Source: JAFECT01 sp036501825 (GTDB taxonomy: Bacteria > Pseudomonadota > Alphaproteobacteria > Caulobacterales > Caulobacteraceae). From it: 64,000 bases of DNA. The notes beneath the pieces were generated by a model. The model saw only the letters and a list, made by a program, of their open reading frames with translations, ran no database searches and had not been told where the DNA came from. The position numbers were made by a program, and so were the translations under genes. The stretch spans positions 124,001-188,000 of the forward strand of contig DASXZP010000036.1 in assembly GCA_036501825.1 (NCBI GenBank), given 5' to 3'. Numbering within the stretch: position 1 is the stretch's first letter; every line of letters begins with the position of its first letter. Below are positions 10,350 through 18,619 of this stretch, one piece after another.

Positions 10350-10478
10350 GAAAGCCTCACGCAAGGGGCCCGCCCGGTTCTTAAAAGCAAGATGGGGAGC
10401 TCGCAGGGGGTCCGATAGGTCGCCTATCACCACGACCAATTCGTGGCGAAAGCGTTAGCGCGCATCAAACCAGGGAGT

Positions 10479-11516
10479 TCACCCCGCGTCGAGGCGCCTC
10501 GCCGGATCGGCGACGTTTGGTCCCCGGCGAAGCTCCATGAACAGCTGGGGGGCTCCCCCATTTTGCGTAACGGGCCCCATCGCGCCCACGCCCTGGCCCT
10601 TGGAGAGCTCCGCCCCCGACCGCACCTGGACCCGGTCGAGCCCGGCCAGCACCACCCGCCAGTCGCCGCCCAGGCCGATCACCAGCACCTGGCCCCAGCC
10701 CTTCAAGGGCCCCGCGTACTCGACCCGCCCGGACGCGGGGGCGAAGACCGGCGCGCCGGCCCCTGTCCGCCAGCTCCAGCCCTGGGGCGCCTGCAGGGCG
10801 GTCCCGGTGACCGGGGTCTGCAGCCGGCCGGGGTCGCCCGCGATCAGGGGAGCGCGCGGCTCCTGCCCGCCGATGCCGGCGACGAGGCCGCCGAGCGCCG
10901 CGTCCTGCTCCGCCTGGGCGCGGGCCTGTGGAGTGGCGGCGCTCTGGTCGGCGCGCAGGCGCGCTTCGAGCCCGGCGTTCTCGCCGATCAGCCGCTCGAT
11001 CTCGGCGCGGCGTTCCAGGGTTTCGCTCTCGTCGGTGAACAGGGAGCCTTCCGCCAGCGCCGCCTCGCGCCGGACCTGCTGATAGGCTTCGGCCCGTTGC
11101 GCCAGCGCGTGCGCGCGCTGCTGCAACGCGGGCGTCACCGATCGCATGAGGATGGCGGCGGTCACCGCATCGTTGGCCGAGCGCGGCGACACTAAGAGCG
11201 CCGGCGGCGGGTCCTTGGAATAGAGCTCGAGCGCGGTGAGCAGCCGGCCGAGCTCGCCGCGGTTCTGCTCCATCTCGCCACGCAGGCTTTCCTCTTCGGC
11301 GTTCAGCGCATTGAGCTTGGCCTGCTGCGGCCCGGCGGAAACCGCCGCACGCTGCTGCTGGCGCATCAGGTCAGCGAGCCGGGCCTTCAGCGCCGCGGCC
11401 TGAGCGGCCACCGCCTGAGCCTCAGCCTTGAGCGCATCACTCTGCGACCCCGTCTGCGCATAGGACGGCGCAGCGGCGATCAGGACGGTGACGGCGATAA
11501 GCAGCGCGCGACGCAT
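10479..11516 (-). CDS. EnvC-like murein hydrolase activator with degenerate LytM domain
   Basis: 345 aa. Signal peptide (MRRALLIAVTVLIAAAPSYA), a long alanine/glutamine-rich coiled coil of about 190 residues, then a C-terminal M23/LytM-like domain (VFAPASGRVEYAGPLKGWGQVLVIG, FMELRRGP). The zinc-binding histidines of active LytM peptidases (HxxxD and HxH) are absent: the expected positions read ASGRVEYAG and FMELR. That matches EnvC/NlpD-type activators of amidases, not hydrolases. The neighbours ctpA and the deacetylase support a cell-wall remodelling role. Confidence 0.85.
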   Translation of the reverse strand: MRRALLIAVTVLIAAAPSYAQTGSQSDALKAEAQAVAAQAAALKARLADLMRQQQRAAVSAGPQQAKLNALNAEEESLRGEMEQNRGELGRLLTALELYSKDPPPALLVSPRSANDAVTAAILMRSVTPALQQRAHALAQRAEAYQQVRREAALAEGSLFTDESETLERRAEIERLIGENAGLEARLRADQSAATPQARAQAEQDAALGGLVAGIGGQEPRAPLIAGDPGRLQTPVTGTALQAPQGWSWRTGAGAPVFAPASGRVEYAGPLKGWGQVLVIGLGGDWRVVLAGLDRVQVRSGAELSKGQGVGAMGPVTQNGGAPQLFMELRRGPNVADPARRLDAG

Positions 11517-11553
11517 ATCCCGAGAGTAAGCGGAAATGAATAACCCTCAAACT

Positions 11554-11700
11554 CCCGCTCATCCCCGCGAAAGCGGGGACCCAGGCTTTTTTGATTTCAG
11601 TTGCGCCCGCCAGCCTGAGAAGCGCCATCTCAGCAAGCAAACATCGCCTGGACAAAACGCGCTAAAACGCCTGGGTCCCCGCTTTCGCGGGGATGAGCGG
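11554..11700. repeat. REP-like inverted pair, family A
   Basis: A GC-rich palindromic unit with core CCCCGCGAAAGCGGGGACCC at 11554-11592, and its inverse at 11669-11700, separated by about 76 bp. Same family at 18620-18773 and a half copy at 33600-33627. Each arm is itself a hairpin (CCCCGC/GCGGGG). It sits between envC-like and rlmH and may end transcription. Confidence 0.8.
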
Positions 11701-11708
11701 AAGTAAAA

Positions 11709-12176
11709 TTAGTCCCTATGATAGGGCGACCCACCGAGGATCGTGACTGCACGGTAGACCTGTTCCGCCAGCATCGCGCGGGCCAAGGCATGCGGCCACG
11801 TTTGCGGGCCGAACGCTAACTTCATCTTCGCCGCCACCAGGGCTTCTTCCGACAACCCGTCCGCGCCGCCCACCAAAAACACCAGCCGCCGTTCGCCCTG
11901 GTCGCGCAGCTTCGCGATGCGGTCCGCAAACGCGCGCGACGGAAACGTTTCGCCGTGTTCGTCGCAAGCCACGATGAAGGCGCCCGCGCCCGACGCTTCG
12001 AGCAGCGCCGCGCCCTCTGCAGGCTTGCCGGGCTTGCGCGGTTCGACTTCGACGATCTCGACGGGTCCCAACCCCAGCGCACGCCCCTGCGCGGTTGCGC
12101 GCTCGCACCAGTCGCGCGCCAGCGCCGCCTCGGGCGCGCGGCCCAGGCGCCCGACGGCGATGATCGCGATCTTCAT
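11709..12176 (-). CDS. rlmH: 23S rRNA pseudouridine-1915 N3-methyltransferase
   Basis: 155 aa SPOUT methyltransferase of the RlmH family. The C-terminal knot carries FLVGGADGLSEE and LAFGPQTWPHALARAMLAEQVYRA, with the family C-terminus GGSPYHRD. It modifies a helix-69 pseudouridine on assembled 70S ribosomes using S-adenosylmethionine. It begins 10 bp downstream of rsfS, another ribosome factor, and is probably co-transcribed with it. Confidence 0.95.
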   Translation of the reverse strand: MKIAIIAVGRLGRAPEAALARDWCERATAQGRALGLGPVEIVEVEPRKPGKPAEGAALLEASGAGAFIVACDEHGETFPSRAFADRIAKLRDQGERRLVFLVGGADGLSEEALVAAKMKLAFGPQTWPHALARAMLAEQVYRAVTILGGSPYHRD

Positions 12177-12186
12177 GGCTTAGGGG

Positions 12187-12624
12187 TCAGCCGGCGCTGC
12201 GGCCGAGGCCGAGGTGCGCGGACGGCGCATCGACCGACCAGATCTTCTCGATGTTGTAGTAGGCGCGCACTTCCGGGCGGAACAGGTGCACGATCACGTC
12301 GCCGGCGTCGATCAGCACCCAGTCGGCCTGCGGCAGGCCCTCGACGCGCGCGCGGCCGTAGCCCGCGTCCTTGAGGGCGCGCAGCAGGTGGTCGGCGAGC
12401 GCGCCGACGTGACGCGCCGAACGGCCCGAGGCGACCACGATATGATCGGCGACGGAGGTCTTGCCCCGCACATCGATCAACATGACATCCTCGGCCTTGT
12501 CCTCGTCGAGGCGGGCCAGGATGATGGTTTCGAGCGGGGTGTCTTCGTCGCGGAGCGGCGTGACCGGATCGGACTCGTGGGCTTCGTTGGAAACGGCGTC
12601 CGATTTCTTCTTACGCGGGGCCAG
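12187..12624 (-). CDS. rsfS: ribosomal silencing factor RsfS, apparent CTG start
   Basis: 145 aa when started at the CTG at 12624-12622. RsfS binds L14 and blocks subunit joining in stress. Core motifs are LIDVRGKTSVADHIVVASGRSARHV, LKDAGYGRARVEGLPQADWVLIDAGDVIVHLF and YYNIEKIW. An in-frame ATG at 12483 would remove the conserved helix TIILARLDEDKAEDV, so it is too late. Upstream, an in-frame TGA is followed by CCC AAG GAG CAT CCG CTG with no ATG, GTG or TTG. AAGGAG sits 6 nt before the CTG, giving a good ribosome binding site. The N-terminus APRKKKSDAVSNE is a variable tail. Confidence 0.85.
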   Translation of the reverse strand: MAPRKKKSDAVSNEAHESDPVTPLRDEDTPLETIILARLDEDKAEDVMLIDVRGKTSVADHIVVASGRSARHVGALADHLLRALKDAGYGRARVEGLPQADWVLIDAGDVIVHLFRPEVRAYYNIEKIWSVDAPSAHLGLGRSAG

Positions 12625-12722
12625 CGGATGCTCCTTGGGTCAGCTTTTGACGCGACGCCTTACCCTAGCACGGGTGGCGGGGCGCGTCATGTGGGGTGGC
12701 GGGGCTACGCGGTTAAGGCGGC

Positions 12723-13379
12723 TTATGTGCGGCGCTGGGTCGCGGAAGCCCGGATCGCGGTGGAGGAGGCCGCGTTCAGCGGCGCGCGCAGGTAGATCCA
12801 GGCCGGCGTCTTGGCCGTGGGCAGCAAAGCTCCGGCGCGGGAGGGCAGGCGGGCGTGGGCGAACTTTCGCGTGGCGGGGGCAAAGCGGCTGTCGAGCAGC
12901 GAGCCCGGCCGGGCGATCACCGCGATCGGCATCAGGTGGAAAATGTCGGTCCAGCCGCGCCAGCGGTGGAAGCTCGCCAGGTTGTCGCCGCCCATGATCC
13001 AGACGAAATGCACCCCGGGATAGCGCGCCTTCAGCGCGCGCAGGGTGTCGACGGTGTAGCGCGCATCGATCCGCGTCTCGAAGTCGGAAACCCGCATCTT
13101 CGGTCCGCGCGCCTGGGCCCGCGCGCTCGCCATGCGTTTGTCCAGCGGTGCGGTGCTGTGCGACGATTTCAGCGGGTTCTGCGGCGACACCAGCCAGATC
13201 ACGCGATCGAGGCCGAGGCGCAGGCGCGCCGTCTCCGCCACGTGCGTATGACCTTCGTGCGCCGGATTGAACGATCCGCCGAGCAGGCCCACGCGCATGC
13301 CGCGCTCCAGGTGCAGGCCCGTGGCCAGCGACCCGTGACGCGGCGCGGGCGCTTCAGGCGCGGGGCCGGCGAACCACAT
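12723..13379 (-). CDS. nadD: nicotinate-nucleotide adenylyltransferase
   Basis: 218 aa. The nucleotidyltransferase motif GGSFNPAHEGH is at about residues 34-44, followed by WLVSPQNPLK and FVWIMGGDNLASFHRW, and the C-terminal SSTAIR motif. It converts nicotinate mononucleotide to deamido-NAD in NAD synthesis. I used the ATG at 13379, where GAGGGA lies just upstream and overlaps the end of obg. A second ATG at 13298 (MRVGLLGG) also has GGAG before it and would give a shorter, equally plausible protein. Confidence 0.93.
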   Translation of the reverse strand: MWFAGPAPEAPAPRHGSLATGLHLERGMRVGLLGGSFNPAHEGHTHVAETARLRLGLDRVIWLVSPQNPLKSSHSTAPLDKRMASARAQARGPKMRVSDFETRIDARYTVDTLRALKARYPGVHFVWIMGGDNLASFHRWRGWTDIFHLMPIAVIARPGSLLDSRFAPATRKFAHARLPSRAGALLPTAKTPAWIYLRAPLNAASSTAIRASATQRRT

Positions 13380-13385
13380 GGTCCC

Positions 13386-14432
13386 TCATTCCGGCTGCCA
13401 CGCCGCAGGCGCCGGCGCTTTCAGCCGCGCCTCTTCCGCACGGCCTTCGCGAATTTTGCGCAGTGCGACACGCAGCAGCTCGTTCATGCCTTCGCCGGAC
13501 ACGGCCGACACCAGCATGGGCTTGATGCCGGTGGCGTCTTCGAACAGCTCGGCCACATCGTCGCGCAAGTCCTGCGCCAAGGCGTCGATCTTCGACAGGG
13601 CCACGATCTCGGCGCGTTCGCCGAGGTCTTCACCGTAGGCCTCGAGTTCCTTGCGCACCGTCGCATAGTCGGCGCCGGGATCCTGCGAGGTCGCATCGAC
13701 GAGATGGATCAGAACCGCCGTGCGTTCGACGTGACCGAGAAACTTGGTGCCGAGACCGGCGCCGTCCGCGGCGCCTTCGATCAGGCCCGGAATGTCGGCG
13801 AGCACGAAGCGTTCTTCGGCGGAGATCGAGACCACGCCGAGGTTCGGCGTGAGCGTCGTGAACGGATAATCGGCGATCTTCGGGGTCGCCGCGCTTACCG
13901 CCGCGAGGAAGGTCGACTTTCCCGCGTTCGGCAGGCCCACCAGGCCCGCGTCGGCGATCAGCTTCAGGCGCAGCCACAGCCAGCGCTCGATCCCCTTCTG
14001 GCCCGGCATGGCGAAGTGCGGGGCCTGGTTGATCGGGCCCTTGAAATGGATGTTGCCGTGGCCGCCGTTGCCGCCGCGGGCGAGCTGAATCTTCATGCCC
14101 GCGTGGTCGAGGTCGGCGATCAGGGTCTCGCGGTCCTCTTCGTAGACCTGGGTGCCGACGGGGACCTTCAGCACCACGTCTTCGCCGCCATGGCCGTTGC
14201 GCTGTTTGCCCATGCCGTGCTGGCCGGTCTCGGCCTTGAAGTGCTGCTGATAGCGATAGTCGATCAGGGTGTTCAGGCCCTCGACCGCCTCGATCCACAC
14301 GTCGCCGCCACGGCCGCCGTCGCCGCCATCGGGGCCGCCGTACTCGATGAACTTCTCCCGCCGGAAGGACACGGCGCCGCCGCCCCCGTCGCCGGAGCGG
14401 ATATAGACCTTGCACTGGTCGAGAAACTTCAT
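13386..14432 (-). CDS. obgE: Obg family GTPase (CgtA)
   Basis: 348 aa from the ATG at 14432 (MKFLDQCKVYIRSGDGGGG). A frame extension to 14702 lacks family similarity. The order is the glycine-rich OBG domain, then a G domain with G1 GLPNAGKST (166-174), G3 DIPGLIEGA, G4 as SKIDAL in place of the usual NKxD, and G5 VSAVSGEG. Obg/CgtA is essential in Caulobacter and acts in 50S assembly and cell cycle progression. Operon position with rplU-rpmA upstream and nadD downstream is conserved. Confidence 0.96.
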   Translation of the reverse strand: MKFLDQCKVYIRSGDGGGGAVSFRREKFIEYGGPDGGDGGRGGDVWIEAVEGLNTLIDYRYQQHFKAETGQHGMGKQRNGHGGEDVVLKVPVGTQVYEEDRETLIADLDHAGMKIQLARGGNGGHGNIHFKGPINQAPHFAMPGQKGIERWLWLRLKLIADAGLVGLPNAGKSTFLAAVSAATPKIADYPFTTLTPNLGVVSISAEERFVLADIPGLIEGAADGAGLGTKFLGHVERTAVLIHLVDATSQDPGADYATVRKELEAYGEDLGERAEIVALSKIDALAQDLRDDVAELFEDATGIKPMLVSAVSGEGMNELLRVALRKIREGRAEEARLKAPAPAAWQPE

Positions 14433-14461
14433 GGGGCGGACTTTTCGCTCACCTTGGGTGT

Positions 14462-14995
14462 TTAAGCCAGCCAGACCATCATGCGAGTGTCGACCTCGAC
14501 GTCCCGGGCGACACAGCGCTTGCGCTCCACATTGCCGGTGTACAGGAAACCGCACTTTTGCAGGACCCGGCCCGACGCCGGATTGTCCGCAAAATGGCCC
14601 GCCGTCAGCGCCCGCTGCTTCCAGCCGCGCCGGGCCCAGTCGACCACCGCCAAGCCCGCCTCGGTGGCAAAGCCACGGCCCCAGAAGCGCTTGCCGACCC
14701 AATAACCCATCTCGGGATACGGGTTGTCGCGGCCGTGGAAGCCGATCATGCCCGCGGGGCCCTCGTGTTCGTGTTCAATCAGGAACACGCGCTCGCGCGC
14801 CGGATCGGACGCCTGCACCATCTTCAGGAAGCTCTCGGCATCCTCCATCCGGTAGGGATGCGGGATGCTGGTGACCATGCGTGACACGTCGAAGTCGGCG
14901 CAGAATTCGGCGATGGCGCCGAGGTCACGCTGTTCCGGAACGCGCAGGCGCAGGCGTCTTGTCTCAATGACCGGCGTCGGTTCGATCACACACAT
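14462..14995 (-). CDS. GNAT family N-acetyltransferase (RimJ/RimL type)
   Basis: 177 aa. It opens with IETRRLRLRVPEQRDL, the typical beta1 of the RimJ/RimL branch, and has the acetyl-CoA binding region YWVGKRFWGRGFATEAG and ADNPASGRVLQKCGFLYTG. A gene of this type between rpmA and obg is common in Caulobacterales. Substrate not deducible; possible targets are a ribosomal protein N-terminus or a small molecule. Confidence 0.88.
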   Translation of the reverse strand: MCVIEPTPVIETRRLRLRVPEQRDLGAIAEFCADFDVSRMVTSIPHPYRMEDAESFLKMVQASDPARERVFLIEHEHEGPAGMIGFHGRDNPYPEMGYWVGKRFWGRGFATEAGLAVVDWARRGWKQRALTAGHFADNPASGRVLQKCGFLYTGNVERKRCVARDVEVDTRMMVWLA

Positions 14996-15033
14996 GGCCG
15001 CTCTCCCGTGTTCGGCCCGATGAGCTCCGTGGG

Positions 15034-15072
15034 GAAATAGAAACGGGGAGCCCGGTGATCCGGACTCCCCGT
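15034..15072 (-). terminator. intrinsic terminator after rpmA
   Basis: On the minus strand, ACGGGGAG and CTCCCCGT form the base of a stem that continues with CCGG/CCGG around a short loop (15072-15043), followed by TTCTATTT. It lies about 60 bp beyond the rpmA stop, separating rplU-rpmA from the GNAT-obg genes. Confidence 0.75.
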
Positions 15073-15131
15073 GGAGCTTTTTGTCCGGATCGCCCTCAGC
15101 GGCGCGATCCGGAAGCTGTGTTCCGTCGCGC

Positions 15132-15404
15132 CTATTCGGCGGCTTTGGCCTGGGCCGGCATGACCGACACGAAGCGGCGCTCGTTGCGCTTCACCGAGAA
15201 CTTCACCTGGCCGTTGGTCAGGGCGAACAGGGTGTGGTCGCGGCCGAGGCCGACGTTCTCACCGGGGTGATATTCGGTGCCGCGCTGGCGAACGAGGATG
15301 TTGCCCGCGAGCACGGTCTCGCCGCCGTACTTCTTCACGCCGAGGCGCTTCGACTCGGAATCGCGACCGTTGCGCGAGGAGCCGCCTGATTTCTTGTGAG
15401 CCAT
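15132..15404 (-). CDS. rpmA: 50S ribosomal protein L27
   Basis: 90 aa, starting MAHKKSGGSSRNGRDSESKR, the diagnostic N-terminus that reaches the peptidyl transferase centre. GNILVRQRGTEYHPGENVGLGRDHTLF follows. Normal length. Twenty-one bp downstream of rplU and cotranscribed with it. Confidence 0.97.
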   Translation of the reverse strand: MAHKKSGGSSRNGRDSESKRLGVKKYGGETVLAGNILVRQRGTEYHPGENVGLGRDHTLFALTNGQVKFSVKRNERRFVSVMPAQAKAAE

Positions 15405-15425
15405 AAGGTGCTCTCCTGAACTCGC

Positions 15426-16100
15426 TTAGCCTTCGTCGCCCGACCTGGGCTTCGAGGCGGTCTTCTTTGCGGTGCTCTTCGGGGCCGAAGCCTTTTTGGG
15501 CGCCGCTGCTTTGCTGTCGCTCTCGGCCTTAGCCTTGGCGGTCTTCTTGGGCGCCGCTTCCGGCGCCGGATCGGCGTGCTCGACGACCTGGGCGTGGACG
15601 ATGGCCGACTTAGCGTCGTCCTCCACGATGGACTCGACCTCGACCTTGGGCGGGGTGACCTTCTTGGCCTTGGTCGCCTTGGCGACCGGCGCTTCCACCG
15701 CGACGGCGGCGGCGAGGCCGCGGGCGCGCAGGTTCAGCTCGGCCTTGGTGGTCAGATCGACCGTGCCGTCCCACTTGGCCGACTTGCCGTCGCCGTTGAG
15801 GCCGGTCACGCGCAGCACGCTCTCATGCTGGCGGTGGCCGCGGGTCCGGCGATAGCCCTGACGGCGGGTCTTCTTGAAAATCTTAACCTTTTCGCCCTTG
15901 CGGGTCTCGATCAGGGTCGCGGTCACCGCCGCGCCCGAGACCAGGGGCGAGCCCAGGGTCGCGCCCTTGTCGTCGCCGACCATCAGCACGTCGCCGAACT
16001 TGATCTCGGCGCCCGGCTCACCGTCGAGCTTCTCCACGACCAGCAGATCGCCGGCCTGGACCCGGTATTGCTTGCCGCCGGTTTTAATCACCGCGTACAT
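15426..16100 (-). CDS. rplU: 50S ribosomal protein L21 with long Ala/Lys-rich tail
   Basis: 224 aa, about twice the usual 103. Residues 1-100 are the L21 core (MYAVIKTGGKQYRVQAGDL, VKIFKKTRRQGYRRTRGHRQ). A second segment of about 40 residues (LRVTGLNGDGKSAKWDGTVDLTTKAELN) and then a low-complexity tail rich in Ala, Lys, Pro and Glu follow. Extended L21 tails are seen in several Alphaproteobacteria; the tail is likely disordered or RNA binding. L21 binds 23S rRNA in the 50S subunit. Confidence 0.95.
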   Translation of the reverse strand: MYAVIKTGGKQYRVQAGDLLVVEKLDGEPGAEIKFGDVLMVGDDKGATLGSPLVSGAAVTATLIETRKGEKVKIFKKTRRQGYRRTRGHRQHESVLRVTGLNGDGKSAKWDGTVDLTTKAELNLRARGLAAAVAVEAPVAKATKAKKVTPPKVEVESIVEDDAKSAIVHAQVVEHADPAPEAAPKKTAKAKAESDSKAAAPKKASAPKSTAKKTASKPRSGDEG

Positions 16101-16165
16101 GGCGCGCGCCTTTTGTCGGACAAAAACAGTTGCGCCCGCGAGGGGTCCCGCGGGCGGAGGCGGGC

Positions 16166-16193
16166 TTTATACAGCGGCGCGCTTGCGAGTCAA
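16166..16193 (-). promoter_or_regulatory. promoter of rplU-rpmA
   Basis: On the minus strand TTGACT (16193-16188) and TATAAA (16171-16166) are separated by 16 bp, about 65 bp upstream of the rplU ATG. It is one of the closest matches to the sigma-70 consensus in the window. Confidence 0.65.
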
Positions 16194-16262
16194 CGGAAAC
16201 GGCCGGGAAACCCAAAAAGGCCAAGCCTCAAAAAGGGAAGCCTTTCTGGCGGCTGAGGCGCT

Positions 16263-16500
16263 ATGGCCCAGCCCGGCCGCCCGCTCGCCCTCGATGTCGC
16301 CTTCTTTACCGCCCTTGGCGGAGGCCTGGCCATCGGGGCTGCGCCCCTGGGGGCGCCGCTGACCGGGTGAGCCTGGCGGGCGACAGTCTGTCCCATGCGA
16401 CCCTGCCTGGGGCGGCCATCGTCCATGTGCTCTGCGGATGGACCCCTGAATCCTGACCCTCGGGGCCGGGCCGGCCATGGCGCTGGCGGCCCATCTTCCG
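16263..16500 (+). pseudogene. relic of a Zn/Mn ABC transporter permease (ZnuB/MntB type)
   Basis: This stretch sits inside the 446-bp gap between rplU and the CobW gene and has no intact gene. One frame gives FFTALGGGLAIGAAPLG before a stop at 16370, and a shifted frame then gives DRVSLAGDSLSHATLPGAAI before another stop. Together they mimic the start of an ABC-3 family permease (a helix ending APLG, then GDxLSHAxLPG). The few residues that normally link these parts are lost, and a possible third piece (LTLGAGPAMALAA) is in yet another frame. I infer a decayed gene. Recognition is by motif only. Confidence 0.5.
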
Positions 16501-16546
16501 CCTGAGGTCCATAAGCCTTACATCACGGCCCGCTCACGAGGCCCTC

Positions 16547-17614
16547 ATGTCGCGAACTCCAGCGTCCCAGATTCCCGTCACCGTGCTCACCGGCTATCTG
16601 GGCGCGGGCAAGACCACGCTCCTGAACCGCATCCTCAGTGAGGATCACGGCAAGCGCTACGCCGTCATCGTCAACGAGTTCGGCGAGATCGGCATCGACA
16701 ACGACCTCATCGTCGACACCGACGAAGAGGTGTTCGAGATGAACAACGGCTGCGTCTGCTGCACCGTGCGCGGCGACCTGATCCGGGTGCTGTCAGGACT
16801 GATGAAACGCAAAGGCCGCTTCGACGCCGTGATCGTGGAGACCACGGGTCTCGCCGATCCGGGGCCGGTGGCGCAGACCTTCTTCGTCGACGACGAGATC
16901 AAGGCCAAGACGCGGCTCGACAGCGTGACCACGGTGGTGGACGCGTTGCACGTGGGCCAACGCATCGACGACAGCCGCGAGGCGCGCGAGCAGATCGCGT
17001 TCGCGGACCAGATCATCCTGAACAAGACCGACCTGGTGAGCGAGAAGGACCTCGCCGCGGTCGAAGCGCGGCTGCGCAGGCTCAATCCGCTGGCGCCGAT
17101 TCGGCGCGCGGTGCGCTCCGACGTGCCGCTCGACGCCATCCTGGGTCGCGGCGGATTCGATCTCGACCGCATCGTCGAACTGGAGCCGGAGTTCCTGAAC
17201 CCGCCGCACGGCGAAGCGGGGCACGTGCACGACGAAGACTGCGGCCACGATCACCACGACCACGACCATGCGCACGGTCACCATCATGGGCACGCCCACG
17301 CCGAGGCGCAGGACATTCGCGGCATTTCGCTCTCGGCGGAAAAGCCGCTCGACGGACCGCGCTTCACCCAGTGGCTGGACAAGCTGCTGGCGGAACAGGG
17401 TCCCGACATCCTGCGCGCCAAGGGCATCATCGACGTGAAGGGCGAGGACAAGCGCCTCGTCTTCCAGGCCGTGCACATGATCCTCGAAGGCGACCTGCAG
17501 CGGCCCTGGGGCTCCAACGAGCGGCGCTGGTCGCGCGCGGTCTTCATCGGCCGTAATCTCGACGAAGCGAAACTACGTGCGGGCTTCGAGTCTTGCATCG
17601 CGGCAAACTCTTGA
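16547..17614 (+). CDS. COG0523 (CobW/ZNG1-type) metal GTPase with His-rich loop
   Basis: 355 aa. P-loop GYLGAGKTT (16-24), the CVCC metal-binding motif (69-72, CxCC), ETTGLADPGP, NKTD (159-162), then a His-rich stretch at 221-251 with 14 histidines in 31 residues, and the C-terminal CobW_C domain. The G3E GTPases load or store transition metals. The His-rich region and the neighbouring metal-permease relic point to zinc, which is an inference. CobW in the cobalamin pathway is unlikely because no cob genes are nearby. The next gene begins 10 bp downstream. Confidence 0.9.
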   Translation: MSRTPASQIPVTVLTGYLGAGKTTLLNRILSEDHGKRYAVIVNEFGEIGIDNDLIVDTDEEVFEMNNGCVCCTVRGDLIRVLSGLMKRKGRFDAVIVETTGLADPGPVAQTFFVDDEIKAKTRLDSVTTVVDALHVGQRIDDSREAREQIAFADQIILNKTDLVSEKDLAAVEARLRRLNPLAPIRRAVRSDVPLDAILGRGGFDLDRIVELEPEFLNPPHGEAGHVHDEDCGHDHHDHDHAHGHHHGHAHAEAQDIRGISLSAEKPLDGPRFTQWLDKLLAEQGPDILRAKGIIDVKGEDKRLVFQAVHMILEGDLQRPWGSNERRWSRAVFIGRNLDEAKLRAGFESCIAANS

Positions 17615-17624
17615 GATCGGGCGC

Positions 17625-18599
17625 ATGAGCTTTTCGTTCGGCGCCTTCATCGTCGAAGCCGTGTTCGGCAAGGACGGGGCGTGCGCCTTTGCGCTCGGCG
17701 ACGGCACGGTGCGGTTCGCAAGCGGCGAGACTATCGAGGCGCATCCGGACGCGGGCATTCAGTGCGCTGCGGCGCATCCGTCGGGCGTGGGGGTCGTTAG
17801 CGGCGGCGATGACGGCCGGTTGGTCTGGTCGACGGTCGAAGGCGCGAAGGAACTGGCTTCGGTCGGCGGCAAATGGATCGACGCGGTGGCGGCGAGCGCG
17901 GAGTCGAACCTGATCGCCTTTGCCTGCAGCAGGGACGTGCGCGTGATCGACGCGCGCGACGCGAAGTTCAGCCGCACCTTCAGCCATGAGCGCTCCGTCG
18001 CTAATCTTGCGTTCGATGCGAAGGGCCGCCGCCTTGCGTGCGCGACCTACGGCGGCGCCGCGCTGTGGTTCGCCCGCATCGAGGGTCAGAAGCCGACGAT
18101 GTTGAAATGGGCCGGCTCCCACGTCGGCGTGGTGTTCAGCCCCGACGGCAAGTTCCTGATCTCGTGCATGCAGGATAACGCGCTGCACGGCTGGCGCATC
18201 GCCGACGCCAAGGACATGCGCATGGGCGGCTATCCGGCCAAGCCCAAGAGCCTGTGCTTTCTCGCCCACGGCGGCTTGCTCGCCACCTCCGGCGCCGAGG
18301 GCGCGGTGGTCTGGCCCTTCGCCGGCGCCAACGGCCCCATGGGCAAACAAGCCGCGGAGATCGGCCACGAGGACGGCGCACGGGTAACACGGGTCGCGGG
18401 TTTGCCGGAGCGCCCGGTCCTGGCCGCCGGCCTGGAAGACGGCCGCGTCTGGATCGCCGACCTCACCGCGAAAGGGGTTGAGCGGATACGGGCGGACAAG
18501 GCGGCGGCCATATCCGCTTTGGCGCTATCCCCCGATGGAAGGCGACTCGCCTGGGGCGATGAGGACGGCGAGGCGGGGATTGTGGAGGTCTCGCTCTAA
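17625..18599 (+). CDS. WD40 repeat protein
   Basis: 324 aa from the ATG at 17625, 10 bp after the GTPase stop; a frame extension to 17577 overlaps that gene. Repeats of the WD40/beta-propeller type are visible: GVGVVSGGDDGRLVWST, GRRLACATYGGAALWF, SHVGVVFSPDGKFLISCMQDNALHGWRI, LLATSGAEGAVVWPF, VLAAGLEDGRVWIADL and ISALALSPDGRRLAWGDEDGEAGIVEV, enough for about one seven-bladed propeller. There is no signal peptide, so it is cytoplasmic. The pairing with a CobW-type GTPase suggests a metal-homeostasis partner, unproven. Confidence 0.8.
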   Translation: MSFSFGAFIVEAVFGKDGACAFALGDGTVRFASGETIEAHPDAGIQCAAAHPSGVGVVSGGDDGRLVWSTVEGAKELASVGGKWIDAVAASAESNLIAFACSRDVRVIDARDAKFSRTFSHERSVANLAFDAKGRRLACATYGGAALWFARIEGQKPTMLKWAGSHVGVVFSPDGKFLISCMQDNALHGWRIADAKDMRMGGYPAKPKSLCFLAHGGLLATSGAEGAVVWPFAGANGPMGKQAAEIGHEDGARVTRVAGLPERPVLAAGLEDGRVWIADLTAKGVERIRADKAAAISALALSPDGRRLAWGDEDGEAGIVEVSL

Positions 18600-18619
18600 T
18601 TATTTTCGCACCTTTATAT

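Noticed and set aside
14433..14702. 90-residue N-terminal extension of obg
   Set aside because: Overlaps the GNAT gene out of frame; Obg starts with MKFLDQ.
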